A model generated the notes under the pieces. That model was not told the DNA's origin, did not search any database, and saw only the letters and a program-made list of their open reading frames with translations. Shown one piece after another: positions 1 to 8,511 of a stretch of DNA of 64,000 nt. The DNA is from Cupriavidus pauculus (GTDB lineage: Bacteria; Pseudomonadota; Gammaproteobacteria; Burkholderiales; Burkholderiaceae). The position numbers and the translations under genes are program-made. The stretch is from positions 30,783-94,782 of the forward strand of contig NZ_VZOW01000021.1 of NCBI RefSeq assembly GCF_008801835.1. Reading direction: 5' to 3'. The stretch's first letter is position 1, and every line of letters starts with the position of its first letter.

Positions 1-134
1 CGTTGTCAGCAAAGCGGCTGCCGTTCCTGTTCAAACCGCGTGGGCTGCCGTATGCGGACGAATTCAAACGCCCGGTCTTCGCGCGGTGCGCGCATGGCGG
101 ATGCATTGCGGTCGCCATGCGCAGCGCGGAAGCG
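1..134. other. window edge, no gene recognised
   Basis: No protein family could be recognised on either strand. The open frame running through this stretch on the plus strand is antisense to the DUF1571 gene and has no family likeness. It is probably intergenic sequence downstream of that minus-strand gene, or the edge of a neighbouring gene. Confidence 0.4.
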
Positions 135-1031
135 TCAGAACTTGTATTCGCTGTTGCCGGGATCGAACGCGGATGCGTCGAAGGTCTTTTTCACGGCCTT
201 TTCAAACATGATCTTCTCGACCATATTGCCGTCGGCGTCCCACGCGGTTTCCGCGCGCGGCCACGGATGCTTGAGATCGAACATCAGTTGCACTTTCTTG
301 GCGTAATACTTCGGCGCGCCTTCGGGCAGGTCCCATGTCAGCGCCACCATGCGCGCGCCGTGCTCCTGCACGATCTCCACGCGGCTGTATTTTTCGGAAA
401 GCCCCGCGGCGCGCAGCGTCCTGGCATCGCGCTCGAGCATCGACAACACAAACTGGAAGCCGAGGTCGCGCACCGTGTGGTTCGATTGCGATTTGGCCAG
501 CGTACCGTCGATTGCGGTCCAGATCGACGTGAAGCCCATGATGCCGCCGAGGTGGCCGTACATCTCATCCTTGCGCTTGGTTTCGTCGTAGATGATTTCC
601 TGGCCCGACTGCGCGCCGTTGGGCAGCCACTTCGCATAGAGCTGCCGCGGCAGATGACGGTAGCGGATCATCATGCGCGCGGGCTTGTCTTGCCATTGGC
701 CGTTGAGCCGTTCCTGGCGCGTCATCCAGTATTCGTATTCGGGATAGCGGTTGATTTCCTGCCGCGCCCACGTCAGCAGCGCCTCGGGCTGCAGTGCCTC
801 GAACACCGCGATCACCTGCGCGTCGGACATCGCCGCGAGTTCTCCGTTGGCAATCTGCTTGCCGAACAGCGCGGTCTGCTGCGAAGTCGGCAAGCCATCG
901 TACGGGGTGGGTGCGCGCGCGCTCTGGGCGGCGGGTGCGCCTTGCGCGTGGGCTTCGAACAGCGCGCCAGTCGGCGCCGCCAGACATCCGAGCACACCGC
1001 CAAACGCGGCGATCACAAACAGCTGCTTCAT
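135..1031 (-). CDS. DUF1571 domain exported protein
   Basis: A 298-residue protein with an N-terminal signal peptide (hydrophobic stretch about residues 4-20, then an Ala/Gln-rich cleavage region near 28-31). The body matches my recollection of the DUF1571 family: a mixed beta protein with a Trp/Tyr-rich core (YPEYEYWMTRQERLNG) and a C-terminal strand DADGNMVEKIMFEKAVKKTF. The role of DUF1571 is unknown; the signal peptide places it in the periplasm or envelope. The ATG at 1031 is preceded by a good ribosome site (GGAGAC). It lies downstream of the TetR gene on the same strand, separated by about 210 bases, so it may be transcribed alone. Confidence 0.8.
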   Translation of the reverse strand: MKQLFVIAAFGGVLGCLAAPTGALFEAHAQGAPAAQSARAPTPYDGLPTSQQTALFGKQIANGELAAMSDAQVIAVFEALQPEALLTWARQEINRYPEYEYWMTRQERLNGQWQDKPARMMIRYRHLPRQLYAKWLPNGAQSGQEIIYDETKRKDEMYGHLGGIMGFTSIWTAIDGTLAKSQSNHTVRDLGFQFVLSMLERDARTLRAAGLSEKYSRVEIVQEHGARMVALTWDLPEGAPKYYAKKVQLMFDLKHPWPRAETAWDADGNMVEKIMFEKAVKKTFDASAFDPGNSEYKF

Positions 1032-1240
1032 TGCGTGTCTCCATTATTTTTGGCAAGACGCAGCCCTCCCGCCTGTCCGGTGACGGCGGGTGACACGCGC
1101 ACCGGAACCGTGGCGCGCAGCGGGGTCACGCCTCGCGTGTTGCGTGGCGAATCAGGTTGTCGGAATCGAAAGCGACGGGTGCCGTCGCGGCTCGCTGCTG
1201 CATGCGCGGCGGTCCTGGTGGAGACCGCCGCGGCGTGCGG

Positions 1241-2182
1241 CTAGGTCCGGGGGCGGGTGCGCATCCAGTCGTCGAGCGGATTGCTGGGGAAGGTCGCGCA
1301 GTGCTCGCGGCGCACCGCCATGCTGGCGGTGGCCGAGCGCGTCGCGCCCTCGTTGCGGACGGCGCGCGCACTGCGTCGGGCGCGGCCCATCGCGGCGGCC
1401 GTGGCTGCGGCGGCCTGCTGGGCTTCACTCTCCACCGTAGCGGCCATCGCGGCGAGCTGGGCCTGTTCGTCGGCGTGTTGGGTCTCGCCGATTTCGAACA
1501 CCTCCTGCAGCGCGCCCAGTTCCTGCATCGCGGGCGATGGCGCCTTGAGGGCGGCCACCACCATCGATGTCAGCTGCGCCAGGATCTGCGCATCGCTCAT
1601 CCGCTTGCCTTGCGTGAACGCCGGCATCAGGTTGCCGAGTTCGTCGCCAGCCAGCACGCCGGCCAGCGCCTTGAGCGCGAAATGCAGGCGCCAGCCCAGC
1701 TCCTGGCGCGGCACGTCGGGCAACGCGCGCGCAAACGCTTCGAAGAAGCGGCCGAAGACGGGCGCGTAGTGCCCCATCAGCCAGGACTGGATGAACGGGG
1801 ACGTATCGGAATACACGCGCCCGAGCAGGCGCAGGAACGACGGCCCACCGACTTCGGGCTCGCGCGCCATCTGCAGCGCGGGCACGAACAGTGCGCCCAT
1901 CACGTGTTCGCAGCGGATCTCGTTACCCGGCCAGCGCGCCTCGCATGCATCGAGCAAGGCCAGCCTGCGGACATTGAGCGGATCCAGCCGGCGCCCAAGC
2001 ACCGACTGCATCATGATTTCTTTGCTGCGGAAGTGATAATTGACGGCGGCCAGATTGACGATCGCGCGGGAAGTCACCTGCCTGAGCGATGTCGCTTCGT
2101 AGCCTACCTCGATGAACAACTTCTCGGTCGCATCCAGGATGCGAGCCTTGGTATCTCCTGCCGTGGTTTTCCCGGTCTTCAT
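1241..2182 (-). CDS. TetR/AcrR family transcriptional regulator
   Basis: A 313-residue TetR regulator. Residues about 10-60 form the typical helix-turn-helix domain (ARILDATEKLFIEVGYEAT, then NLAAVNYHFRSKE). The middle holds the ligand-binding helices. The C-terminal 80 residues are a long Ala/Gln/Arg-rich extension that ordinary TetR proteins of 200-230 residues lack and that looks disordered or coiled. By position it is a candidate regulator of the GMC oxidoreductase and the divergent monooxygenase operon. The TGTCA-rich region at 4854-4895 is a possible operator, although the gene itself lies about 2.7 kb from it. Confidence 0.88.
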   Translation of the reverse strand: MKTGKTTAGDTKARILDATEKLFIEVGYEATSLRQVTSRAIVNLAAVNYHFRSKEIMMQSVLGRRLDPLNVRRLALLDACEARWPGNEIRCEHVMGALFVPALQMAREPEVGGPSFLRLLGRVYSDTSPFIQSWLMGHYAPVFGRFFEAFARALPDVPRQELGWRLHFALKALAGVLAGDELGNLMPAFTQGKRMSDAQILAQLTSMVVAALKAPSPAMQELGALQEVFEIGETQHADEQAQLAAMAATVESEAQQAAAATAAAMGRARRSARAVRNEGATRSATASMAVRREHCATFPSNPLDDWMRTRPRT

Positions 2183-2384
2183 GGGGGCGTCTCTCGCTCA
2201 AATACCGCTGTGGACCCCTGCAAAAAAATTTCATCCACGACCGCCTTGGCTCCGAGCTCTATCGGCATACGGATGCTTGAAACGGTTGTAGGGAGCCTAT
2301 CTACGACTCCGTCCGTTTCACAAGACCATTTTTCGAGGACTTGCTCTAAATTGCAAGCCACAATTCTGCATGTCGATACACGCA

Positions 2385-3980
2385 TCACGCGGTGATGGTC
2401 CGGGCAAACGAGTCAGCATTCTGCGCCGTCAAAGCGAACACTGACAATTGGGGGTTGGCACCGATGCTGGTAGGAAACACCGATCCATCGAATACAAAAA
2501 GATTCGACAGTTGATGATGCTGGCCGGCGCTGTTGACCACGCCCCGTTTTGGGTCGTCGCTCATCGCGCAGCCGCCCATCAGGTGCGCCGTGAACAGCAG
2601 CGCGCGAAATTTTTTCAAAGGCAGTTCGTCGATGGCTTTGCGCGCCTGCGCCCAGCTTTTGTAGTACGTCGCATCGAGGTGGGCCGGACGCACGCGCAGC
2701 GCGCCCGCCGCGAACTGCGCTTCGGCCATGCTCAGATACGCGCGCCGCACGCCATCCCAGACGTAGTCGCCGAGGTCGTAGTCGAGCACGGGACTGCCAT
2801 CGTCGGCCACGCGCACGCGCCCGCCAGGACTTTCCGCCACGAAGCCGTCGCGCAGCAGCGCCAGCATCGCGTTGGTATGCGGCAGCGCCGCCATCTCCCG
2901 CTGCAGGTCGTCGCCAATTGCATTGAACACCCCGGCGCTGATGCCCGGAAACATCGGCGGCACCTCGAGCTTGAAGCCCATGCGGCCGGTGGCGCCATCG
3001 CGCCATTGGAAATGATCCGATGCCACCGATTGCGGGGCGCCATAGTACGGATCGATTTTATTTGGCATTTCCGCAATGCTTAAATTCACCGGATGAATAA
3101 ATGTCCGGCGTCCGGTCTGTTCGTGCGGATCGGGCACGCGCGACCGCAGCAGCAGCGCCGGCGTATTGATCGCCCCGCCGGCCGCGATCACGTACTTGGC
3201 GCGGATGGTCACGGCGATGCCGGTGGGCGTGTAGCCGTCGTGGCCGATGGCATCGGCGGTCAGGCCGCGCACCGTCTTGCCGTCGTGGTCGATCGCGCGC
3301 GCGCGCAGCCGATGCACCAGCGTGGCGCCGTGCGCGAGCGCGGTGGGAATGGTCGATACCAGCATCGACTGCTTGGCGTTGACGGGACACCCGAAGCCGC
3401 AATATCCCGAATTCCAGCAGCCTTTGACGTTGCGCGGAATTACATGCCATTCCCAACCGAGCTTCTCGCAGCCCGCGCGCAGCACCGCGTTGTTGGGATT
3501 CGCATCCATTGCCCACGGCGCCATGTTGAGTCGCGCTTCGATCTTTTCGAACCACGGCGCCATGTCGGCTTCGCCATGGCCGTTCACCGCGTGCTCGGCG
3601 GCCCAGTGCGCCAGCGTTTGCGGCGGCGTGCGAAAGCTCGACGACCAGTTCACGGTCGTGCTGCCGCCGACCGAGCGGCCCTGCAGGATGGCGATGGCGC
3701 CGTCCGACGTGGCGCGCGCCGCCGCCTCCTGATACAGCTCGCGATAGGCGCGCGCCTCGTCCATGTCGCGGAAGCTGTCTGAGGTGTGCAGACCGCCCTC
3801 TTCCACCATCAGCACCTTGAGTCCGGCCTCGCTGAGCCGTTCGGCCGCAATGCCGCCGCCCGCGCCGGTGCCGACGATCACGACGTCGGCGTCGAATGTG
3901 CGCGGCGCGGTGAAGGTGGCAGCGTCCAGAACCTTCCAGCCGGACGCGATGCCGGCGCTATAGATATCGTTGATGGCCAT
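2385..3980 (-). CDS. GMC-family FAD oxidoreductase
   Basis: A 531-residue flavin-dependent alcohol or sugar dehydrogenase/oxidase. The N-terminal Rossmann fold has the FAD motif VIVGTGAGGGIAAERL at about residues 34-49 and an acidic ribose-binding end (MVEEGG). The GMC signature GRSVGGSTTVNW lies near residues 101-112, and the C-terminal GMC domain carries HLMGGC and the final GANPQLS loop that normally supplies catalytic His/Asn residues. It starts 10 bases after the Tat-exported protein on the same strand, so the two are probably one operon. GMC dehydrogenases often pair with a small Tat-exported subunit. The substrate cannot be told; the neighbouring monooxygenase genes suggest a hydrophobic alcohol. 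Confidence 0.9.
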   Translation of the reverse strand: MAINDIYSAGIASGWKVLDAATFTAPRTFDADVVIVGTGAGGGIAAERLSEAGLKVLMVEEGGLHTSDSFRDMDEARAYRELYQEAAARATSDGAIAILQGRSVGGSTTVNWSSSFRTPPQTLAHWAAEHAVNGHGEADMAPWFEKIEARLNMAPWAMDANPNNAVLRAGCEKLGWEWHVIPRNVKGCWNSGYCGFGCPVNAKQSMLVSTIPTALAHGATLVHRLRARAIDHDGKTVRGLTADAIGHDGYTPTGIAVTIRAKYVIAAGGAINTPALLLRSRVPDPHEQTGRRTFIHPVNLSIAEMPNKIDPYYGAPQSVASDHFQWRDGATGRMGFKLEVPPMFPGISAGVFNAIGDDLQREMAALPHTNAMLALLRDGFVAESPGGRVRVADDGSPVLDYDLGDYVWDGVRRAYLSMAEAQFAAGALRVRPAHLDATYYKSWAQARKAIDELPLKKFRALLFTAHLMGGCAMSDDPKRGVVNSAGQHHQLSNLFVFDGSVFPTSIGANPQLSVFALTAQNADSFARTITA

Positions 3981-3990
3981 GGTCGGGTGC

Positions 3991-4584
3991 TCAGCTGTGG
4001 AGGGCGCGATATACCGCGGGATTGGGGCCGGGATAGCCGCTCGCTTGCCAGGTGTCGGGCATCACGAAATAGGCCACGCTGGTCAGCTTGACCAGCACCA
4101 CGCCGCCCGCGTTGAGTGTGGCGAGGCGGCTGGCACGCCAGCGCGCCAGGAACGCGCGCACCTGCTCGGGCGTCGCCTGGTCCCACGGCGAGCGCACGCC
4201 GGCGATCGCCCAGCGCAATGGCGTGCTCGACAGCAGGTCCAGCAGCTTGCGCAGTTCGTGCTGGCCGTTTTGTCCCATCGCCGCCAGCGTGCCGTCGATG
4301 TTTTTGAGCGCGGCGGCAATGCGCGCATCGCGCACCTTCGCTTCGACGTGCTGCAGATCGCTGGCGATGGCCGGTAGCAGCGCGCGAAACAGCGCCACGT
4401 CCGCGGGACGCAGGAAGGCCATGCCGGGATGCGGCGGCGTTTCCGAGGTCGAACAGCCGGTCAGTCCGGGCAGCAGCGCGCTGCACGCGAAGGCTGCGGA
4501 AAACCCTGCGCCGACCTTCAGAAACTGGCGGCGCGACGGATGGGACGGCGGCGCATGCGGCGCGCGGCGCAATGGTGTGGGCAT
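3991..4584 (-). CDS. Tat-exported small subunit-like protein
   Basis: A 197-residue protein from the ATG at 4584, which has a GGAG ribosome site; an upstream ATG at 4650 in the same frame lacks one. The N-terminus holds a twin-arginine motif SRRQFLKV, then a hydrophobic stretch and a Cys in LTGCS that could be a lipobox. The rest is helical and resembles small subunits that accompany GMC-type or gluconate-type dehydrogenases. It precedes the GMC oxidoreductase by 10 bases. Inference: it helps export or anchor the flavoprotein, which has no signal of its own. Confidence 0.75.
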   Translation of the reverse strand: MPTPLRRAPHAPPSHPSRRQFLKVGAGFSAAFACSALLPGLTGCSTSETPPHPGMAFLRPADVALFRALLPAIASDLQHVEAKVRDARIAAALKNIDGTLAAMGQNGQHELRKLLDLLSSTPLRWAIAGVRSPWDQATPEQVRAFLARWRASRLATLNAGGVVLVKLTSVAYFVMPDTWQASGYPGPNPAVYRALHS

Positions 4585-4951
4585 GTTGTCTCCGTGTGTC
4601 TTTTCTTCTATGCGATGGCGTGCCGCGCAGCGTTGGGTACGCACTGCCATGACAGCGTTGCGATTCTGCCGAAGCGGCCGAAGATTTTTTTCTTTGTCGC
4701 ATGGGTTTCAAACGCACGACCGACCGCCTTGGTCCGTGCCGCTTTGTTGTCGTGCGCGCCGTTTCATGTGATGCCTCAGTCGCTGGAAAACCCTCGGAAA
4801 TAGAGCAATTCTTCAAACCAGCGGATTGACCGGCCGGACATCGGTGCCTAGGATGACATCGAACAATGTCACAATCAATGGTGTCATTGATGTCACGCCG
4901 CCGCTTCTGCCGCTACGACGACGTCAATGCGCCCCACTGGAATGCGCCCCA
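4585..4951. other. divergent intergenic control region
   Basis: This 367-base gap separates the minus-strand GMC/Tat pair from the plus-strand monooxygenase operon. Its right part is notably richer in A/T than the flanking genes and contains the TGTCA repeat cluster described separately. No small gene is convincing; an in-frame upstream ATG at 4826 would extend the monooxygenase by 42 residues of non-family sequence. Confidence 0.6.
4854..4895. promoter_or_regulatory. putative operator with TGTCA inverted repeats
   Basis: Two inverted repeats lie side by side. The first has arms TGACAT (4854-4859) and ATGTCA (4866-4871) with a 6-base spacer. The second has arms ATCAATG (4874-4880) and CATTGAT (4885-4891) around GTGT, running into another ATGTCA at 4890-4895. 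The cluster ends 56 bases before the chosen start of the monooxygenase gene. The spacing suits a dimeric or paired-dimer regulator such as TetR. Which local regulator binds is not shown. Confidence 0.5.
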
Positions 4952-6526
4952 ATGAATGCACCCGTGGATCTGCCAAGCCACCTGTCCCAAGCGCCATCGT
5001 CCGAGGTGGTATGCGATATCGCCATCATCGGCAGCGGCTTTGCCGGGCTCGGCATGGGTATCCGCCTCAAGCAATCGGGCGTCGATGACTTCCTGATTTT
5101 CGAGAAGGCCGATTCGGTGGGCGGTACCTGGCGTGACAACCACTACCCCGGCTGTGCGTGCGACGTGCAATCGCATCTCTATTCGTTTTCGTTCGCGCCA
5201 AATCCCGACTGGTCGCGCATGTTTTCCACGCAGCCGGAAATCCGCCGCTATCTGGAGCACTGCACCGATCGCTTCGACTTGCGCGATCACCTGCGCTTTG
5301 GCCACGAACTGCGGCATGCGCAGTGGGATGGCGCGGCGGCGGTCTGGCGGCTGGAGATGGCCGACGGGCGGCGCGTGCGGGCGCGCGTGCTGATTTCGGG
5401 CATGGGCGGCCTGAGCCGTCCGTCGATTCCCGATATCCCCGGCCTCGCATCGTTTGCCGGCACCACGTTTCATTCGCAGCAGTGGCGTCACGACTATCCG
5501 CTGCAGGGCAAGCGCGTGGCGGTCATCGGCACCGGCGCCAGCGCGATCCAGTTCGTGCCGCAGATCGCACCGCAGGTGGCGCAACTCGACCTCTACCAGC
5601 GCACGCCGCCGTGGATCATGCCCAAGCCCGACCGCGTGGTGAGCCGCGCCGAGCGCTGGTTGTTCCGGCACCTGCCGTTCACGCAGACGCTGATGCGCAC
5701 CGGCCTGTACTGGATGCTGGAATCGCGCGTGCTCGGCTTTGTCATTCATCCGAAGCTGATGAAGGCCGTGGAGCGCGTGGCGCGTCGTCATCTGAAGAAG
5801 CAGGTGGCGGACCCGCAGCTGCGCCAGACGCTGACGCCGGACTACACCATCGGCTGCAAGCGCGTGCTGATCTCCAATGACTATTATCCGGCGCTGTCGC
5901 GCAGCAATGTCGATGTGGTGACGACGGGCATCGACCATATCGAAGCCGACGCCGTGGTGATGCGCGACGGCACGCGGCGGCCAGCCGACGCGATCATCTT
6001 CGGCACCGGTTTTCACGCGACCGATCCGTTGCCGCGTGGCGTGATCGTCGGACGCGACGGGCGCGATCTGCTCGATGCGTGGCGCGATGGCGCCGAGGCG
6101 TACCTGGGCACCACGGTGGCCGGTTTTCCGAACCTGTTCCTGATCGTTGGACCGAACACCGGGCTCGGACACAGCTCGATGGTGTTCATGATCGAGTCGC
6201 AAGTGACATACGTGCTCGACGCCCTGCGCCAGATGCGGCGCGAACGCGTGCAGGCAGTCGACGTGCGGCCGCCCGTGCAGGCGTCGTTCAATCGCGGCAT
6301 CCAGCAGAAGCTCGGCCATGCGATCTGGGCGGCGGGCGGCTGCGCCAGCTGGTACATCGATCCGCGCAGCAACAAGAACACTACGCTCTGGCCCGGATTC
6401 ACATGGCAGTTCCGCCGCGCGACACAGCGCTTTCGCATGGCCGATTACGAACGCTGGCCAGTGCGCCACACCAGCGTCGAGCCGCTTGCCCAACCGAACC
6501 CATCCACGGCCGCCGTGCGCGCCTGA
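4952..6526 (+). CDS. Baeyer-Villiger-type flavin monooxygenase
   Basis: A 524-residue class B flavoprotein monooxygenase. The FAD motif GSGFAG is at residues 27-32, followed by the fingerprint GGTWRDNHYPGCACD. A second Rossmann motif VIGTGASAIQ binds NADPH. The Baeyer-Villiger fingerprint F-x-G-x3-H-x3-W is present as FAGTTFHSQQW, although the residue after W is Arg instead of the usual Pro or Asp. Such enzymes turn ketones into esters or lactones, and relatives oxidise long alkanes or sulfides. The start at 4952 is chosen because homologous sequence begins just after it. It heads the run with SDR, hydrolase and PF10118 genes. Confidence 0.9.
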   Translation: MNAPVDLPSHLSQAPSSEVVCDIAIIGSGFAGLGMGIRLKQSGVDDFLIFEKADSVGGTWRDNHYPGCACDVQSHLYSFSFAPNPDWSRMFSTQPEIRRYLEHCTDRFDLRDHLRFGHELRHAQWDGAAAVWRLEMADGRRVRARVLISGMGGLSRPSIPDIPGLASFAGTTFHSQQWRHDYPLQGKRVAVIGTGASAIQFVPQIAPQVAQLDLYQRTPPWIMPKPDRVVSRAERWLFRHLPFTQTLMRTGLYWMLESRVLGFVIHPKLMKAVERVARRHLKKQVADPQLRQTLTPDYTIGCKRVLISNDYYPALSRSNVDVVTTGIDHIEADAVVMRDGTRRPADAIIFGTGFHATDPLPRGVIVGRDGRDLLDAWRDGAEAYLGTTVAGFPNLFLIVGPNTGLGHSSMVFMIESQVTYVLDALRQMRRERVQAVDVRPPVQASFNRGIQQKLGHAIWAAGGCASWYIDPRSNKNTTLWPGFTWQFRRATQRFRMADYERWPVRHTSVEPLAQPNPSTAAVRA

Positions 6527-6577
6527 AAGCGCGCGCCGGCGTCCCACATCGGCGCCGGCACGCCGCATCGTCAGAAA

Positions 6578-6601
6578 AGCAGAACAGCAGAACAGCAGAA
6601 C
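6578..6601 (+). repeat. three 8-bp direct repeats
   Basis: AGCAGAAC is repeated three times head to tail, ending 18 bases before the start codon of the dehydrogenase gene, immediately before its ribosome site (GACAGGAGAC). It could be replication slippage or a short leader element; nothing else supports a function. Confidence 0.7.
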
Positions 6602-6619
6602 CATCGACAGGAGACATGC

Positions 6620-7513
6620 ATGAAGGATTTCCGCAACAAGGTCGCCGCGATCACCGGCGCGGGCTCGGGCATGGGCCGGTGCCTGGCGGTACAGCTCGCG
6701 CAAGCGGGTTGCCACGTGGCGCTGTCGGACTGCAATGAAGCCGGACTGGCGCAGACGCTGGTCGATGTGCAGCGCGCCGCGCCCGATGTTAAGGTGACCA
6801 CCGACCGCGTCGACGTGGCCGATCGCGCCGCCGTGCATGCGTGGGCCGAATCGGTGGTGCGCGCGCACGGCCGCGTCAACATGATCTTCAACAACGCTGG
6901 CGTGGCGCTTTCCAGCACCGTGGAAGGCATGGCCTACGACGATCTCGAATGGATCATCGGCATCAATTTCTGGGGCGTGGTGCATGGCACCAAGGCGTTC
7001 CTGCCGCATCTGAAGGCCAGCGGCGAAGGCCATATTGTCAACACGTCGAGCGTGTTTGGCCTGTTCGCGCAGCCCGGCATGGGCGCCTATAACGCCAGCA
7101 AGTATGCGGTGCGCGGCTTTACCGAATCGTTGCGCCAGGAACTGGACCTGATGGACTGCGGGGTGTCGGCCACCACCGTGCATCCCGGCGGCATCAAGAC
7201 CAACATCGCGCGCGCCAGCCGCGTGTCGCCAAGCGTGAATGGTCTGCTGGTGCGCGACGCGCAGCAGGGCCGCGAGGAATTCGAAAAGTTTTTCATCACG
7301 ACGGCGGACAAGGCGGCGCGCGTGATCCTGGCCGGCGTGCGCGCCAACAAGCGTCGCGTGTTGATCGGGCCGGACGCCTATGCGGCCGACGCGATGGCGC
7401 GCTTGCTGCCGGCCGCGTACCAGTCGCTGGTGGTGCGCGAGACGCGGCGCAAGCGCAAGCAGTTGATGCCGGACGCCGCGGGCGCGCCGGCAGGCAGTGG
7501 AGAACGCGCATGA
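6620..7513 (+). CDS. short-chain dehydrogenase/reductase
   Basis: A 297-residue classical SDR. The cofactor motif TGAGSGMG is near residues 13-20, NNAG near 91-94, the catalytic Ser in NTSSVFG, and the YNASK catalytic motif near residue 156. A clear ribosome site (AGGAGAC) supports the ATG. The C-terminal extension beyond residue 250 is basic. The sequence style is that of SadH-type dehydrogenases found beside Baeyer-Villiger monooxygenases in the mycobacterial mymA operon (from general knowledge, not searched). It overlaps the hydrolase by 4 bases (ATGA), showing translational coupling. Probable role: alcohol to ketone or aldehyde oxidation within this operon. Confidence 0.9.
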   Translation: MKDFRNKVAAITGAGSGMGRCLAVQLAQAGCHVALSDCNEAGLAQTLVDVQRAAPDVKVTTDRVDVADRAAVHAWAESVVRAHGRVNMIFNNAGVALSSTVEGMAYDDLEWIIGINFWGVVHGTKAFLPHLKASGEGHIVNTSSVFGLFAQPGMGAYNASKYAVRGFTESLRQELDLMDCGVSATTVHPGGIKTNIARASRVSPSVNGLLVRDAQQGREEFEKFFITTADKAARVILAGVRANKRRVLIGPDAYAADAMARLLPAAYQSLVVRETRRKRKQLMPDAAGAPAGSGERA

Positions 7514-8511
7514 CGCGCGCCGCGTTGCCGCGCGAGGCGGCGTTGCAGGCGCCGCCCGGCCCGTTCACGCGCTGGTTCGGCCAGGGGCGCGTCGGGCTGT
7601 TCAGCCTGTCGCGCGACACGCTGGCGCGCCGCTACGCGCTGCCCGCATCGCGCTGGGTGCAGGTGATGGGCGCGCTGGTGCACTACACCGAGGAAGGCGT
7701 GCCAGAGGGCGAGCCGCTGGTGCTGATCCATGGTTTCGGCGCGTCGCTGCATACGTGGGAAGGCGTGATGCCGGCGCTGCGCCAGCACTACCGCGTGATC
7801 CGTCTCGATCTCGCGCCGTTTGGCCTGACCGGGCCGTTGCGCGATTCGCACGGTCGCATCGTGACGATGGACATCGACGCCTACCGCGCCTTTATCGACG
7901 CGTTCCTCGCGGCGGTGAACATTGCGCGCGCGACGCTCGTCGGCAACTCGCTGGGTGGACTGATCGCGTGGGATCTTGCCGCGCGCCGGCCGACGGCCGT
8001 CAACCGGCTCGTGCTGATCGATGCGGCGGGATTTCCGATGAAGCTGCCGATCTACATCGACCTGTTCCGTCACGCGGCGGTGCGCTGGTCCGCGCCGTGG
8101 CTGTTGCCGGAATGGATCATCCGCGCCGCCACGCGCGACGTATACGGTGATGCCGCGCGCGTGCCCGAGGCTACGTTCCGGCGCTATGTCGATTTCTTTT
8201 ACGCAGCGGGCAGCCGCGAAGCGGTGGGCCGCATGGTGCCGAAGCTCGATTTCGACGCGCTCGACACCGGGCGCCTGCGCGCCGTGCGTCAACCCACGCT
8301 GGTGTTGTGGGGCGAGCGCGACCGCTGGATCCCGCCCGCGCACGCAGCGGAGTTTGCGGCACGTATCCCCGACGTGACGCTGCACCGCTATGCGGGTCTT
8401 GGCCATGTCCCAATGGAAGAAGACCCGCAGCGCGTGGCGGCCGACCTGCTGCGTTTCCTTGAACGCGCCGACACGGCGCACCACTCTTCGAACCAGGAGT
8501 TCACATCATGA
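7510..8511 (+). CDS. alpha/beta-fold hydrolase
   Basis: A 333-residue hydrolase. The oxyanion loop HGFG is near residue 76, the nucleophile elbow GNSLGG near residues 140-145, and the C-terminal catalytic His in YAGLGHVPMEEDP. An acid residue is expected in the WGERDRW segment. There is no signal peptide, so it should be cytoplasmic. It overlaps the upstream SDR gene by ATGA and the downstream PF10118 gene by 4 bases, so the three are translated as a unit. Inference: it cleaves the ester or lactone made by the monooxygenase; epoxide or haloalkane hydrolysis cannot be excluded from sequence alone. Confidence 0.9.
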   Translation: MTRAALPREAALQAPPGPFTRWFGQGRVGLFSLSRDTLARRYALPASRWVQVMGALVHYTEEGVPEGEPLVLIHGFGASLHTWEGVMPALRQHYRVIRLDLAPFGLTGPLRDSHGRIVTMDIDAYRAFIDAFLAAVNIARATLVGNSLGGLIAWDLAARRPTAVNRLVLIDAAGFPMKLPIYIDLFRHAAVRWSAPWLLPEWIIRAATRDVYGDAARVPEATFRRYVDFFYAAGSREAVGRMVPKLDFDALDTGRLRAVRQPTLVLWGERDRWIPPAHAAEFAARIPDVTLHRYAGLGHVPMEEDPQRVAADLLRFLERADTAHHSSNQEFTS

